Assembly (NCBI RefSeq): GCF_035271045.1
Contig: NZ_DATESC010000001.1
Coordinates: 135,016 to 199,015 of the forward strand
Reading direction: 5' to 3'
From: Marinospirillum sp035271045
Lineage (GTDB): Bacteria > Pseudomonadota > Gammaproteobacteria > Pseudomonadales > Halomonadaceae
DNA length: 64,000 nucleotides
The translations under genes and the position numbers were made by a program. The notes beneath the pieces are model-generated. The model did not search any database. It was not told where the DNA came from and saw only the letters and a list, made by a program, of their open reading frames with translations. Below, in pieces: positions 27,129-35,875 of this stretch (position 1 is the first letter of the stretch; every line of letters starts with the position of its first letter).

Positions 27129-27977
27129 GTGAGCGACAAAGCGCGCGAATTTGAATTTATGGATAAAGATTTTCAGAAGATTCGTAATCTGGCGCATGCC
27201 CGTGCAGGAATCTTTTTAAGTCCAAAAAAGCGAGATATGGTTTATAGCCGCATTGCGCGGCGTTTGCGTACGTTAGGGTTGTCAACTTTTGAGCAGTATT
27301 TAGAGCATTTAGAAGAGCACGAAGATGAAGCTCAAGATTTTATTAATGCGCTAACAACCAATCTGACGTCATTCTTTCGTGAAGCGCATCACTTTGATTT
27401 ATTATCAGAGCAAATGTTGCGGTTGGCGGATAGTCGCCGAGGGCCGATTAAAATTTGGTCGAGCGCCTGCTCTACGGGTGAAGAAGCGTATTCTTTGGCG
27501 ATTACCGCGATCGAAACGTTTGGTACCTGGACACCACCAGTCCGGATTTTGGCAACGGATGTTGATACTAATGTATTAAGTCAGGCAAAGCGTGGTGTTT
27601 ATGCATCTGAGCGAGTAAGTAAGTTAGATGAAGAGCGTGTGAAAAACTTTTTTGTTAAAGGTAAAGGTAGCCATGTCGGTATGGTGAAAGTTCGTTCTCA
27701 GCTAAAAGACTTAATTCATTTTAATTCATTGAATCTTTTAGCCCCCAGTTGGCCTGTTAAAGGGCCTTTTGATGCGATTTTCTGCCGTAATGTCATGATC
27801 TATTTTGATAAGCCCACACAATACAAAGTGTTATCACGCTTTAATCCTATGTTGCTAGACGACGGATTGTTATATGCAGGGCATTCAGAAAGCTTTCAGC
27901 ACGCTGCTGATTTATTTCGATTAAAAGGTAAAACAGTGTTTGCTCCAGTGAGTAAAAAATCCACTGATAAGGTTTAA
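27129..27977 (+). CDS. cheR: Chemotaxis protein methyltransferase CheR
   Basis: A 282-residue SAM-dependent methyltransferase that methylates receptor glutamates. The N-terminal helical domain (about 10-75) is followed by the SAM-binding fold, with WSSACSTGEEAYSLA and the CRNVMIYFD block near residue 220. The start is GTG, supported by AGGAG nine bases upstream inside the end of the receptor gene. The two receptors with WExF tails are its likely tethered substrates. Confidence 0.95.
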   Translation: MSDKAREFEFMDKDFQKIRNLAHARAGIFLSPKKRDMVYSRIARRLRTLGLSTFEQYLEHLEEHEDEAQDFINALTTNLTSFFREAHHFDLLSEQMLRLADSRRGPIKIWSSACSTGEEAYSLAITAIETFGTWTPPVRILATDVDTNVLSQAKRGVYASERVSKLDEERVKNFFVKGKGSHVGMVKVRSQLKDLIHFNSLNLLAPSWPVKGPFDAIFCRNVMIYFDKPTQYKVLSRFNPMLLDDGLLYAGHSESFQHAADLFRLKGKTVFAPVSKKSTDKV

Positions 27978-27980
27978 TTT

Positions 27981-28580
27981 GTGCAAACCGACGGACCGCT
28001 TTCTAAAGTTTATTTTGATCCTTATTTTGAAATGGAAGCCGTGAAAATTTTGCCAGGTGAGTTTTATGTTACCCAGCAAAATTTGTTATTGGTTACAGTC
28101 TTAGGTAGCTGTGTTGCTGCTTGTATTCGTGATAAATCGCTAGGCTTAGGTGGGATTACTCATTTTATGCTGCCATTTGAGCAAAATAATATTGAGTTAA
28201 TTGACAGCTCCATTCGTTACGGCAGCCATGCTTTAGAAGTGCTGATTAACGAGTTGCTTAAATTGGGTGCTAGTCGTGAAAATTTAGAAGCTAAGGTGTT
28301 TGGTGGTGGTGATGTGTTGTCTGCTGAAGGCAGTCATATTATTGGTGAGCGTAATGCGGCGTTTTTATTAAATTACCTTGAAGCAGAGAATATAACGCTT
28401 GTCAGCCAAAGTTTGTTAGGGTCGTATCCTCAAAAAGTGTATTTTTTTCCTTCTTCAGGTCGTGTACTGGTAAAAAAGCTTAAAAGACTGAATAATAATA
28501 CGATATTCGACCGTGAAGCCTTGTATTTTGAAAAGCTTTTAGATGTTCAGGTGGCTGGCAACATAGAGTTATTTGGTTAA
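27981..28580 (+). CDS. cheD: Chemoreceptor glutamine deamidase CheD (first copy)
   Basis: A 199-residue CheD. The nucleophilic cysteine is in VTVLGSCVAAC and the histidine in GGITHFMLP, with the later VFGGGDV and NYLEAENI blocks. It deamidates specific receptor glutamines and in some species binds CheC-type phosphatases. It starts with GTG 3 bp after cheR and ends 3 bp before cheB. A paralogue lies at 32862, and both share the N-terminal pattern Y(F/Y)DPxFExxAVK(I/V)LPGE. The C-terminus ends NIELFG. Confidence 0.92.
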   Translation: MQTDGPLSKVYFDPYFEMEAVKILPGEFYVTQQNLLLVTVLGSCVAACIRDKSLGLGGITHFMLPFEQNNIELIDSSIRYGSHALEVLINELLKLGASRENLEAKVFGGGDVLSAEGSHIIGERNAAFLLNYLEAENITLVSQSLLGSYPQKVYFFPSSGRVLVKKLKRLNNNTIFDREALYFEKLLDVQVAGNIELFG

Positions 28581-28583
28581 TTT

Positions 28584-29666
28584 ATGACTAAAAAAATTTC
28601 GGTATTAGTAGTTGATGATTCAGCGCTTATTCGTAAGTTGTTAACTGAAATCATTAACAGTCAAAATGATATGCAGGTGGTTGCTGTTGCGCCTGATCCT
28701 TTGGTGGCAAGAGAGCTGATTAAGCAACACAACCCCGATGTGTTAACGTTGGATGTAGAAATGCCACGTATGGATGGTTTAGATTTTTTAGAGCGTTTAA
28801 TGCGCCTAAGACCTATGCCGGTGTTAATGGTGTCTTCACTAACTGAAAAAGGCTCTGAAGTTACTTTGCGTGCTTTAGAGTTGGGTGCGGTTGATTACAT
28901 TGCTAAGCCTAAAGTGGATATTGCCACTGGTTTACAAAGTTATGCTGAATTAATTGCTGAAAAAATTAGGGCTTGTGCTCAAGCTAAAGTGCATTCTCGT
29001 GGGCGGCAGCAAGATGTAAGTGCAGCAGGTTTGCGTGCTAAGTCAGTTGCTGCAACACGTAAAAGAGTGGGCTACAGCTCCACAGAAAAGATTATTTTTG
29101 TGGGTGCGTCAACGGGTGGAACAGAAGCCATTAAAGATTTTTTAATCGATCTACCTGCTGATATGCCCGCCATTATGATTACGCAGCATATGCCAGAAAA
29201 CTTTACCCGTACTTTTGCTGAGCGATTAGACAAATTGTGTGCCTTACGCGTAAAAGAAGCCGTCGATAATGAACGAGTGTTGCCAGGTTATGTTTATATT
29301 GCGCCAGGCAGTCAACACTTAGAAGTTAAACGCAGTGGTGCTAATTATATGACACGCTTGCATTCTGGTCCGCCAATTAATCGCCATCGACCTTCGGTTG
29401 ATGTGCTATTTAATTCAGCAGCGCAATTGGTTGGTAGTAATGCCGTGGGTATTATTTTAACAGGTATGGGTAAAGATGGTGCTTTGGGAATGTTAGAAAT
29501 GCAGCGTGCAGGTGCTTATACTTTTGCACAAAATGAAGCCAGTTGTGTCATTTTTGGAATGCCTAAAGAGGCGATTGCCTTAGGTGGTGTGAATGAGGTT
29601 TTACCTTTGATGCAGCTACCAGCTAGGGTTATTGAGCGTTTAGGACAAAGAACTAACCGTGTGTAA
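28584..29666 (+). CDS. cheB: Chemotaxis protein-glutamate methylesterase CheB
   Basis: A 360-residue protein with an N-terminal receiver domain (acidic DD near residue 11, phosphorylated Asp near 56 in LTLDVEMPRMDG, Lys in AKPK) and a C-terminal methylesterase. The catalytic Ser is in VGASTGGTEAI near residue 175, the His in ITQHMP and the Asp in TGMGKDGA. It removes receptor methyl groups when phosphorylated by CheA. cheD is 3 bp upstream. Confidence 0.96.
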   Translation: MTKKISVLVVDDSALIRKLLTEIINSQNDMQVVAVAPDPLVARELIKQHNPDVLTLDVEMPRMDGLDFLERLMRLRPMPVLMVSSLTEKGSEVTLRALELGAVDYIAKPKVDIATGLQSYAELIAEKIRACAQAKVHSRGRQQDVSAAGLRAKSVAATRKRVGYSSTEKIIFVGASTGGTEAIKDFLIDLPADMPAIMITQHMPENFTRTFAERLDKLCALRVKEAVDNERVLPGYVYIAPGSQHLEVKRSGANYMTRLHSGPPINRHRPSVDVLFNSAAQLVGSNAVGIILTGMGKDGALGMLEMQRAGAYTFAQNEASCVIFGMPKEAIALGGVNEVLPLMQLPARVIERLGQRTNRV

Positions 29667-29681
29667 GGATATTGAAAGTTG

Positions 29682-30860
29682 ATGAAACGCTATTTTGTAT
29701 GGATTGCACTACTACTAGTTTTGCTAGTTGGCGTAGGCATTAGTTATTTTATTCCCGCTTGGTTAACCGGTTTGTTGTTAGGTTTGGTGGGTTTTAGTTT
29801 GGGTTTTATTGTGGCTAAAAATCAAGCTGTAAATACCGTCAAACTAATGGAGAAATCTTCTAATCGTGGTTGTGATGAAGGCATTTCATTGCTTAACTTG
29901 CAGCGTGATTATCGCCAAGTGGGTGAAAGTATTGCTGAGGTAGTTAGTGAATCAATGAGTGATTTAGACTCACTTAGTAGTATGCAGCGTGATGCTTTAG
30001 CTACTTTGGGTGATGCTTTCTCACGGTTTAAGTATTCTTTAGATGAGCAGCAAAGCTTGGTTTCAGAGCTTCTTTATGGTGGCGAAAAAAATACTAATTC
30101 AGACACATATCAAGGGATGAGTAATTTTGCTGAAGAAACCTTAAAAACTCTAAATAGTTTTGTTAGCACTTCTGTACAAACCAGTGCTGATTTAATGGAA
30201 ATGCTAGAAAGGGTTTCTGAGCTTTCTGAAGGAATGCCTGAATTAATGCGGGTTTTGGCTGATATTGACAGCATTGCTGAACAAACAAACTTATTGGCAT
30301 TGAATGCGGCAATAGAAGCAGCGCGTGCCGGTGAGCATGGTCGTGGTTTTGCCGTTGTTGCTGATGAAGTTAGGGCATTGTCTTCGCGTTCAGCTGAGTT
30401 TAGTCGTACTATTCAAATTAACCTAAATACCATGAATAAGCGTATTGAAAAGCTAGTTTATGATGTTAGTAAAATTGCTTCACAAGACATGAGCTTTATT
30501 TTAACCGCTAAAAAAGAAGTCGAAACAGCGATTAAGTTATTGATGGATAAATCCGACAGTGATAAATCAGTAACGCAGCAGTTAGAAGTTTTATCAACTG
30601 ATTTAGGTATGGCTTTAAATGATGCAATGCGCTCTATGCAGTTTGAAGATATGAGTAGTCAAACCATTCAGCATACTGCATCTGAACAAAGCCACCTTTT
30701 GTTATTGGTTGAAGCATTAAAAACAGGTGCTGATGACCCAAGAGATTTTCATCAAGCTTTACATTCTCAAATGGAAGAGTTTCGCACAGCACGTATGCAA
30801 CGCAAATCTAATCCAGTTTCAAGTAATTCAATGTCTAGTGGTGATATTGATCTTTTTTAA
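29682..30860 (+). CDS. Short receptor-like MCP signalling protein with a CheZ-like motif
   Basis: A 392-residue protein. Two adjacent N-terminal membrane helices (about 4-22 and 27-45) have almost no periplasmic loop, so there is no external sensor domain. The cytoplasmic part has an MCP tip (EQTNLLALNAAIEAARAGEH at about 205-225). Near the C-terminus, MQFEDMSSQTIQH (319-331) aligns with the CheZ active-site helix (FQDLTGQVI in E. coli) and keeps the Asp (323) and Gln (327) spacing. The protein ends DIDLF. It may dephosphorylate CheY-P; this is inferred, as no stand-alone cheZ lies in the operon. An in-frame TTG at 29679 is an alternative start with better spacing from AGGA. Confidence 0.7.
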   Translation: MKRYFVWIALLLVLLVGVGISYFIPAWLTGLLLGLVGFSLGFIVAKNQAVNTVKLMEKSSNRGCDEGISLLNLQRDYRQVGESIAEVVSESMSDLDSLSSMQRDALATLGDAFSRFKYSLDEQQSLVSELLYGGEKNTNSDTYQGMSNFAEETLKTLNSFVSTSVQTSADLMEMLERVSELSEGMPELMRVLADIDSIAEQTNLLALNAAIEAARAGEHGRGFAVVADEVRALSSRSAEFSRTIQINLNTMNKRIEKLVYDVSKIASQDMSFILTAKKEVETAIKLLMDKSDSDKSVTQQLEVLSTDLGMALNDAMRSMQFEDMSSQTIQHTASEQSHLLLLVEALKTGADDPRDFHQALHSQMEEFRTARMQRKSNPVSSNSMSSGDIDLF

Positions 30861-30896
30861 TTTAATTGTATTTGATCGAGTTGTAAGGAGTTTTAT

Positions 30897-31181
30897 ATGG
30901 CTAATATTTCCACCATTCGCATTCCTGAGCGTTTTGATTTTTCTTTTCATCGAAAATTTACTGAAACTACAGAGATTGCGCTAAAAGATGATGATGTTAG
31001 TTTAATTAGCTTAGATTTCTCAAGGGTTAGCTATTTAGACAGCGCTGCTTTAGGTATGATTGTTTATCTACATAAGAAATCGGTATCAGCAGGTAAAATG
31101 ATTAATATAGTCAGTGCTGGTGGCACTGCTGCTGAGATATTGGGTGTTGCTAATATAAATAAGTTGATTGAAGTTAAATGA
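30897..31181 (+). CDS. STAS-domain anti-sigma-factor antagonist (HsbA-like)
   Basis: A 94-residue single STAS domain. The phosphorylatable serine is Ser49 in VSYLDSAALGMIVYL. Such proteins bind an anti-sigma factor or kinase when unphosphorylated. The stop overlaps the next start as ATGA, coupling it to a REC-PP2C-kinase protein. This layout matches the HsbA/HsbR pair of Pseudomonas, where the antagonist controls the flagellar anti-sigma factor FlgM. Its target here is unknown. AAGGAG gives a good ribosome site. Confidence 0.85.
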   Translation: MANISTIRIPERFDFSFHRKFTETTEIALKDDDVSLISLDFSRVSYLDSAALGMIVYLHKKSVSAGKMINIVSAGGTAAEILGVANINKLIEVK

Positions 31182-32857
31182 TTAAATGGGATAGGTTAAA
31201 TAATTTATTTAGGGTTTTGTTAATAACAAATGACCCTAATGTTAGCTCTTTTCCTGATATGTTTGGTTATCGAAAGCTAGACATTACTTTAGTGTCGACA
31301 CTTGATGAAATAAAGAAACAGCTAGTTAAGTATCCACCGTATGATTTAATTATTATTGACCTTGATTTAATCTCAGATGTTAGTTTTTTAGTTTGGTCAG
31401 CACCCATTATTTTGTTGGGTAGCCATGTTTCTACTGAACAGCAGCAGCAGTTATTTGAATTGGATGCAGATGATTATATTGCTAAACCCCTAGATTTTTT
31501 TTCGCTATCTTTAAAAGTAAGAACGCTATTAAAACGTAGTTTACTAAAAAAGCAACTACAAAAAATTAATGCAACTTTACAAAGTTACTTACATGCTAAT
31601 CGTGCTGAAGCAGAAATGGCTTCACACATTTTTTATAATAATCTACTTGATAAATCGTCTGAAGATTTGCGCGGTTTTGATCGTTATTTACTTTCAAAAT
31701 CTGACTTTTGTGGTGATTTAACCTTAGCCCGCTACTCACCTTCTGGCAGTATATTTGTATTGCACGTTGATGCAATGGGGTTTGGTTTGTCGGCTACAGT
31801 AACTTTATTGCCGGTTGTTGATGTGTTTCATGGCATGGTTGATAAAGGTTATGCTTTACCAATGATTGTCCGAGAAATGAACCGTAAACTAAACTATAAG
31901 TTGCCAGCAGACCGTTTTGTAGCTGCCTCATTGGTTGAAGTTGATTTATTACATGAGCAAATTAGCATTTGGAATGGCGGTATGCCACCTATCTATTTGT
32001 TAAGTGCTGAAGGTGAGATGGTTAATAGTTTTCATTCTAGCCATATGGCTTTAGGTATTTTAGAAGATAAGCGTTTTGATGCCAGTGTTGAGCGTATTGC
32101 TTTACCGAAAGAAGGTGGTATTTTTGCTTGCAGTGACGGTTTAATAGAACAGATTAATTTGCAAGGTGAATCTTATGGTAATCAGCGCTTATTATCAGAT
32201 TTAGCAATTGGTTCACAGTCTTTTATGACCAGTCACATAGTCGCATCTTTAAAAGATTTTGCTGGTTTACCTGGTTTTGATGATGATGTTTCTATGTATT
32301 TCTTGCATTTTAAAGAGCTGACCTTCTTTTTAGATCAACAGCAGTTATCGGCTAAATCCTTGCGTGGTTTACAAGATATTCATCCTTTTCGTTGGGAGTT
32401 AACTTTAAAAGGGCAGCAAATAGCGGAACAAGAAGTGGCTAGTCAATGTAATAACTTATTGCAGCAAATGGGTATGTCGCAGCCATTTTGTCAAAGAGTG
32501 TTTACCGTTATTAGTGAGCTAAGTACCAATGCAATCGATCATGGTATTTTAGGTTTGTCTTCTAATCTTAAAAATTTTAATGATGGCTTTGCTGAATATT
32601 ATACGCAGCGTGATAAATTAATTTTAAACTTATCTAATGAAAATGCATTGCGCGTTACATTGGATTGGAATCACGAAAATAACAAACCCAGTTTACTCAT
32701 TGAAATTCAGCAAACGGGTAAAGGGTTTGATGCTGATAAAGTGCTTGCTAAATCGCCCGAAGATTTGTCTGGGAGAGGTTTATTATTAGTAAAGCGTTTA
32801 GCATCTAGCTTAGTTTTTAGTGATTATGGTCGTTTAGTACAAGTGACTCTTGAGTAG
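31178..32857 (+). CDS. Receiver / PP2C phosphatase / anti-sigma-type kinase fusion (HsbR-like)
   Basis: A 559-residue cytosolic fusion. A receiver-like domain (about 11-115; probable phospho-Asp in LIIIDLDL, Lys in AKPLD) is followed by a SpoIIE/RsbU-type PP2C phosphatase (about 150-385) and a HATPase of RsbW type (about 400-559). The HATPase N-box is intact (ELSTN, Glu447/Asn451) and GRGLLLVKRL is present. In the phosphatase the usual D-x2-GHG reads DAMGFG (198-203), so the histidine is replaced by Phe. It probably dephosphorylates and rephosphorylates the STAS protein upstream. Confidence 0.85.
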   Translation: MIKWDRLNNLFRVLLITNDPNVSSFPDMFGYRKLDITLVSTLDEIKKQLVKYPPYDLIIIDLDLISDVSFLVWSAPIILLGSHVSTEQQQQLFELDADDYIAKPLDFFSLSLKVRTLLKRSLLKKQLQKINATLQSYLHANRAEAEMASHIFYNNLLDKSSEDLRGFDRYLLSKSDFCGDLTLARYSPSGSIFVLHVDAMGFGLSATVTLLPVVDVFHGMVDKGYALPMIVREMNRKLNYKLPADRFVAASLVEVDLLHEQISIWNGGMPPIYLLSAEGEMVNSFHSSHMALGILEDKRFDASVERIALPKEGGIFACSDGLIEQINLQGESYGNQRLLSDLAIGSQSFMTSHIVASLKDFAGLPGFDDDVSMYFLHFKELTFFLDQQQLSAKSLRGLQDIHPFRWELTLKGQQIAEQEVASQCNNLLQQMGMSQPFCQRVFTVISELSTNAIDHGILGLSSNLKNFNDGFAEYYTQRDKLILNLSNENALRVTLDWNHENNKPSLLIEIQQTGKGFDADKVLAKSPEDLSGRGLLLVKRLASSLVFSDYGRLVQVTLE

Positions 32858-32861
32858 TTTG

Positions 32862-33473
32862 ATGAATAACTTTGAAATAGATCCGCATTTTTCAACGTCG
32901 TATTATTATGATCCTAAGTTTGAAACGCAAGCCGTTAAGGTGTTGCCGGGTGAATACTATGCGACTGATAGTGAGGAAATGATTGTCACTGTACTTGGCT
33001 CTTGTGTATCTGTTTGTTTACGAGATAGCTATTCAGGTATTGGTGGTTTAAATCATTTTTTATTACCACATGATCGTTCTAGTAGAGATACACCTTTAGC
33101 TGAGTCAGCACGTTATGGTGTTTATGCGATGGAGTTATTGATTAACCACTTGTTAAAGTTAGGTGCAATGCGGCATAGGTTTGAAGCTAAAGTATTTGGT
33201 GGTGGTAAAGTTATTAAAGATTTTACGTTTGCGAATGTTGGCGAGCGTAATGTTGAGTTTGTATTAGCACATTTAAAAAATGAAGGTATTCCTATTGTAG
33301 CACGCGATTTACTTAATATTTATCCACGCAAAGTACACTTTTTTCCACAAACCGGTCGGGTAATGCTCAAGAAAATTCATAGCCTACATAATGCGACTTT
33401 AATCGAGAGAGAGAAAGGTTATCTACGTCAAATTGAACGTAAACCCATTTCTGGTGCAATTGATTTATTTTAA
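32862..33473 (+). CDS. cheD: Second CheD-like deamidase
   Basis: A 203-residue paralogue of the CheD at 27981. It keeps the nucleophile in VTVLGSCVSVC and the His in GGLNHFLLP, but has Asn where the first copy has Thr just before that His. I start it at the ATG at 32862, 4 bp after the upstream stop; an in-frame TTG at 32850 would overlap that gene. The C-terminus ends GAIDLF, like the receptor-like protein at 29682. Its stop codon overlaps that of the convergent gene (TTAA). Why the operon needs two CheD proteins is unknown. Confidence 0.88.
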   Translation: MNNFEIDPHFSTSYYYDPKFETQAVKVLPGEYYATDSEEMIVTVLGSCVSVCLRDSYSGIGGLNHFLLPHDRSSRDTPLAESARYGVYAMELLINHLLKLGAMRHRFEAKVFGGGKVIKDFTFANVGERNVEFVLAHLKNEGIPIVARDLLNIYPRKVHFFPQTGRVMLKKIHSLHNATLIEREKGYLRQIERKPISGAIDLF

Positions 33474-35710
33474 CCTATACTTACTTTAATATGATGCCCT
33501 TGCTGAGAAATAACCATTTTATCAGCAAGGGTCTGAATATTTTTCAAGCAGTTTTTTTGCATTAAGCAGCTATCATCTTCAGAATTATCACTTACTTCAA
33601 TAATTAAACAAGGTTTTTCTACGCTTGTAGAAAGCTTGCAGGTATCTTTTAAATTACCTTGAACGCTAATTTTTAAATAGTGGTCATTGCTTAGATTTTT
33701 GAGTGCTAGACTTTTTTTATGATTGTAATCCCAATCAGTAGCTATAGAGTTAATTTTTAGTAAGTTGGTATCTATAATTATTTGTACTAACTCATGGATA
33801 ACACTAAATGCCCAACGTTTTATTGGCATACTTAACCCTTGTGTTTGCATAAATTCATTGCAAAGAGCGGATAATGATTGTTGTGCTATTTGCTGCCCAT
33901 AAATCTTTATTTGCCATTCAAAAGGTGCGTTAAAGTTATCAAAAAGAAGCGTTATGTTAGTTGCTTTCTTTTCAATTTCTATATTAGAAAACTCAATTTG
34001 GCACAGTGAAATATCATCATCTGGCTGCTCTAGCTGTGCATAGTCAAGCACTGTTTGAATAATAGTATTAACTGGATCGTTATTTATTTTTTCTTGTAAG
34101 TTACTTATAAGTTGTTCATGACCAAATGCTTGATTATTGAGACTTTCTTGTTCTGTTAAACCATCGCTATAAACTATTAAATGCCCATCATCAGGAAGTT
34201 TTATATATTGCGGATTACTGTCAAACATGGCTTCATCTAAAATACCTAACGCCATATGCTTAGATTTGAAAGAAGCAATGACTTCCCCTTGTGAGTTTAA
34301 TTGAAGTACAGGTGGCATAGCACCATTCCAAATACTAACTTCATTATATATTGGATCTATTTCTACTAAAACAGCCGCTACAAAACGGTCATCGGGTAAG
34401 TCTTTTACAAGGTGTTTATTCATTTCATTTAAAATAAAAGGTAGCTGGTAACCTTTTTGTACCATCGCATTAAAAACAGAAATAACCGGCATAATAGTAA
34501 TGGTTGCGCTAAGTCCATGCCCTGTTGCATCAGCAACCAGTATAAAAGTACTACCTGAAGGCGAGCGTTTAATTTGAATAATATCACCACTGAAGCGACT
34601 AGATGAACATATTTTATAGTTTATTCCGGTAAGATCATCAGTATTTTTAACTAATAAGTGACCATAAAGTACTTCAGCTGCCATTGCATTTTCTTGTTCA
34701 GAAAGGTGGATGGATTTTTCTAATTGCTGAGTATAGCCACTGATTGCTCTTGATGATCCTAGTAGGTTAAGTAATAATACTAAAAGACTATTGATTCTTA
34801 GACGTAAACTAAGATCATTCATGGCCATTGAGTGAATAAATACCCCTTGAATACAACCAATTTGAGGTTCTTTTTCTAGGTATTTAACTAAAAAATTTGA
34901 TTGGATTTTATGGTCTTTAACAAGTTGATCAGTTAAGTATTGATGAGAAATATCTGATTTTTTTATGGATCTGTTTTTATTTTCGTTTTTATTGAATTCA
35001 TTTTTAAATAGGTTTTCTGCTTCAGTTTTTGTTGCTTGGTTTATTTTGCCAAACCAGTATATTTTTAATTTCTTTTGCTTATTTTCTGTTAAATAAACAC
35101 TGATAAAATCAAAAGGAAGTGTTTTATTGATGTCAATAAAAATAGCTTTTATGTATTCATCCCAGTTGTCCAATCGTGTATTCTTAATAACTAAGTTGCT
35201 AAGTAGGCTGGCTTCAATTTCTAAATGATGTTTGTCATTGAGAACTTCACCTAAGTAGCGAGCTAAGGTGCTAATATTGTTAAAAGATTGATTTAGTTCA
35301 TTAAAAACAAAGTCCAAATTATTAGGGTTAAAGTTTTTTAAATCACTCCCCGTTTGAATTTGATTGATTTGCTGGCTAAAATCTTCGATGGATTGATTAA
35401 TTCGGCGTATTGCAAAATGAGAAAAAATAAAAGCGATAGTAAGAAAAATAAAGGAATACAGAAAAAAAGCACCAAGGTAAGTTAAACGAACTTCGTTGGT
35501 GATATTAGGAATTTGAATTTTTGGGCGGCTTTCTATCGGTAAAGCTTTAAGCTGTTTTAAAATATCATTAGCTTGCTCGGCCATTAGGTTTTCATAAAGA
35601 AACGAAGAAATACCTGAAACACCAATAAAAACAATTGAAGTACTAAAAAATACAGCTAAAAAGATAAACCAACGTAAAGTACGAATTTTTTTAAAAAAAA
35701 ATTTAATCAA
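33470..35710 (-). CDS. Membrane-bound PP2C (SpoIIE/RsbU-type) phosphatase with degenerate kinase domain
   Basis: A 746-residue protein. Membrane helices at about 14-33 and 76-97 flank a short periplasmic loop of about 40 residues. A linker and a region of about 175-320 without a recognised domain follow, then a PP2C phosphatase with an intact metal motif DATGHG (394-399) and YSDGLTEQ. The last 150 residues align with the kinase domain of the plus-strand paralogue at 31178. However, the N-box reads ELVQI (640-644), so the ATP-binding Asn is lost. It probably dephosphorylates a STAS protein, perhaps the one at 30897, in response to a membrane signal. This region is very AT-rich. Confidence 0.8.
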   Translation of the reverse strand: MIKFFFKKIRTLRWFIFLAVFFSTSIVFIGVSGISSFLYENLMAEQANDILKQLKALPIESRPKIQIPNITNEVRLTYLGAFFLYSFIFLTIAFIFSHFAIRRINQSIEDFSQQINQIQTGSDLKNFNPNNLDFVFNELNQSFNNISTLARYLGEVLNDKHHLEIEASLLSNLVIKNTRLDNWDEYIKAIFIDINKTLPFDFISVYLTENKQKKLKIYWFGKINQATKTEAENLFKNEFNKNENKNRSIKKSDISHQYLTDQLVKDHKIQSNFLVKYLEKEPQIGCIQGVFIHSMAMNDLSLRLRINSLLVLLLNLLGSSRAISGYTQQLEKSIHLSEQENAMAAEVLYGHLLVKNTDDLTGINYKICSSSRFSGDIIQIKRSPSGSTFILVADATGHGLSATITIMPVISVFNAMVQKGYQLPFILNEMNKHLVKDLPDDRFVAAVLVEIDPIYNEVSIWNGAMPPVLQLNSQGEVIASFKSKHMALGILDEAMFDSNPQYIKLPDDGHLIVYSDGLTEQESLNNQAFGHEQLISNLQEKINNDPVNTIIQTVLDYAQLEQPDDDISLCQIEFSNIEIEKKATNITLLFDNFNAPFEWQIKIYGQQIAQQSLSALCNEFMQTQGLSMPIKRWAFSVIHELVQIIIDTNLLKINSIATDWDYNHKKSLALKNLSNDHYLKISVQGNLKDTCKLSTSVEKPCLIIEVSDNSEDDSCLMQKNCLKNIQTLADKMVISQQGHHIKVSIG

Positions 35711-35819
35711 CCTAAGCTCCGATTTGGCAAGCTATTAAAATAAAGCGTGCATTATCCGTCGCTGGAGCTGACTTGTCCAATAATCTAATCTTGTGTTTGC
35801 TGAGTCAATTAGTCGCAAC

Positions 35820-35845
35820 AAAAATGGCAGCCTTATTGGGCTGCC
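35820..35845 (-). terminator. Intrinsic terminator after the SCP2 gene
   Basis: GGCAGCC and GGCTGCC form a 7-bp stem with a 6-base loop. On the minus strand this is followed by ATTTTTG. It lies about 30 bp beyond the stop of the leftward SCP2 gene. Confidence 0.75.
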
Positions 35846-35875
35846 TAAAATAACACTGTGAAATCATTTAAAAAT

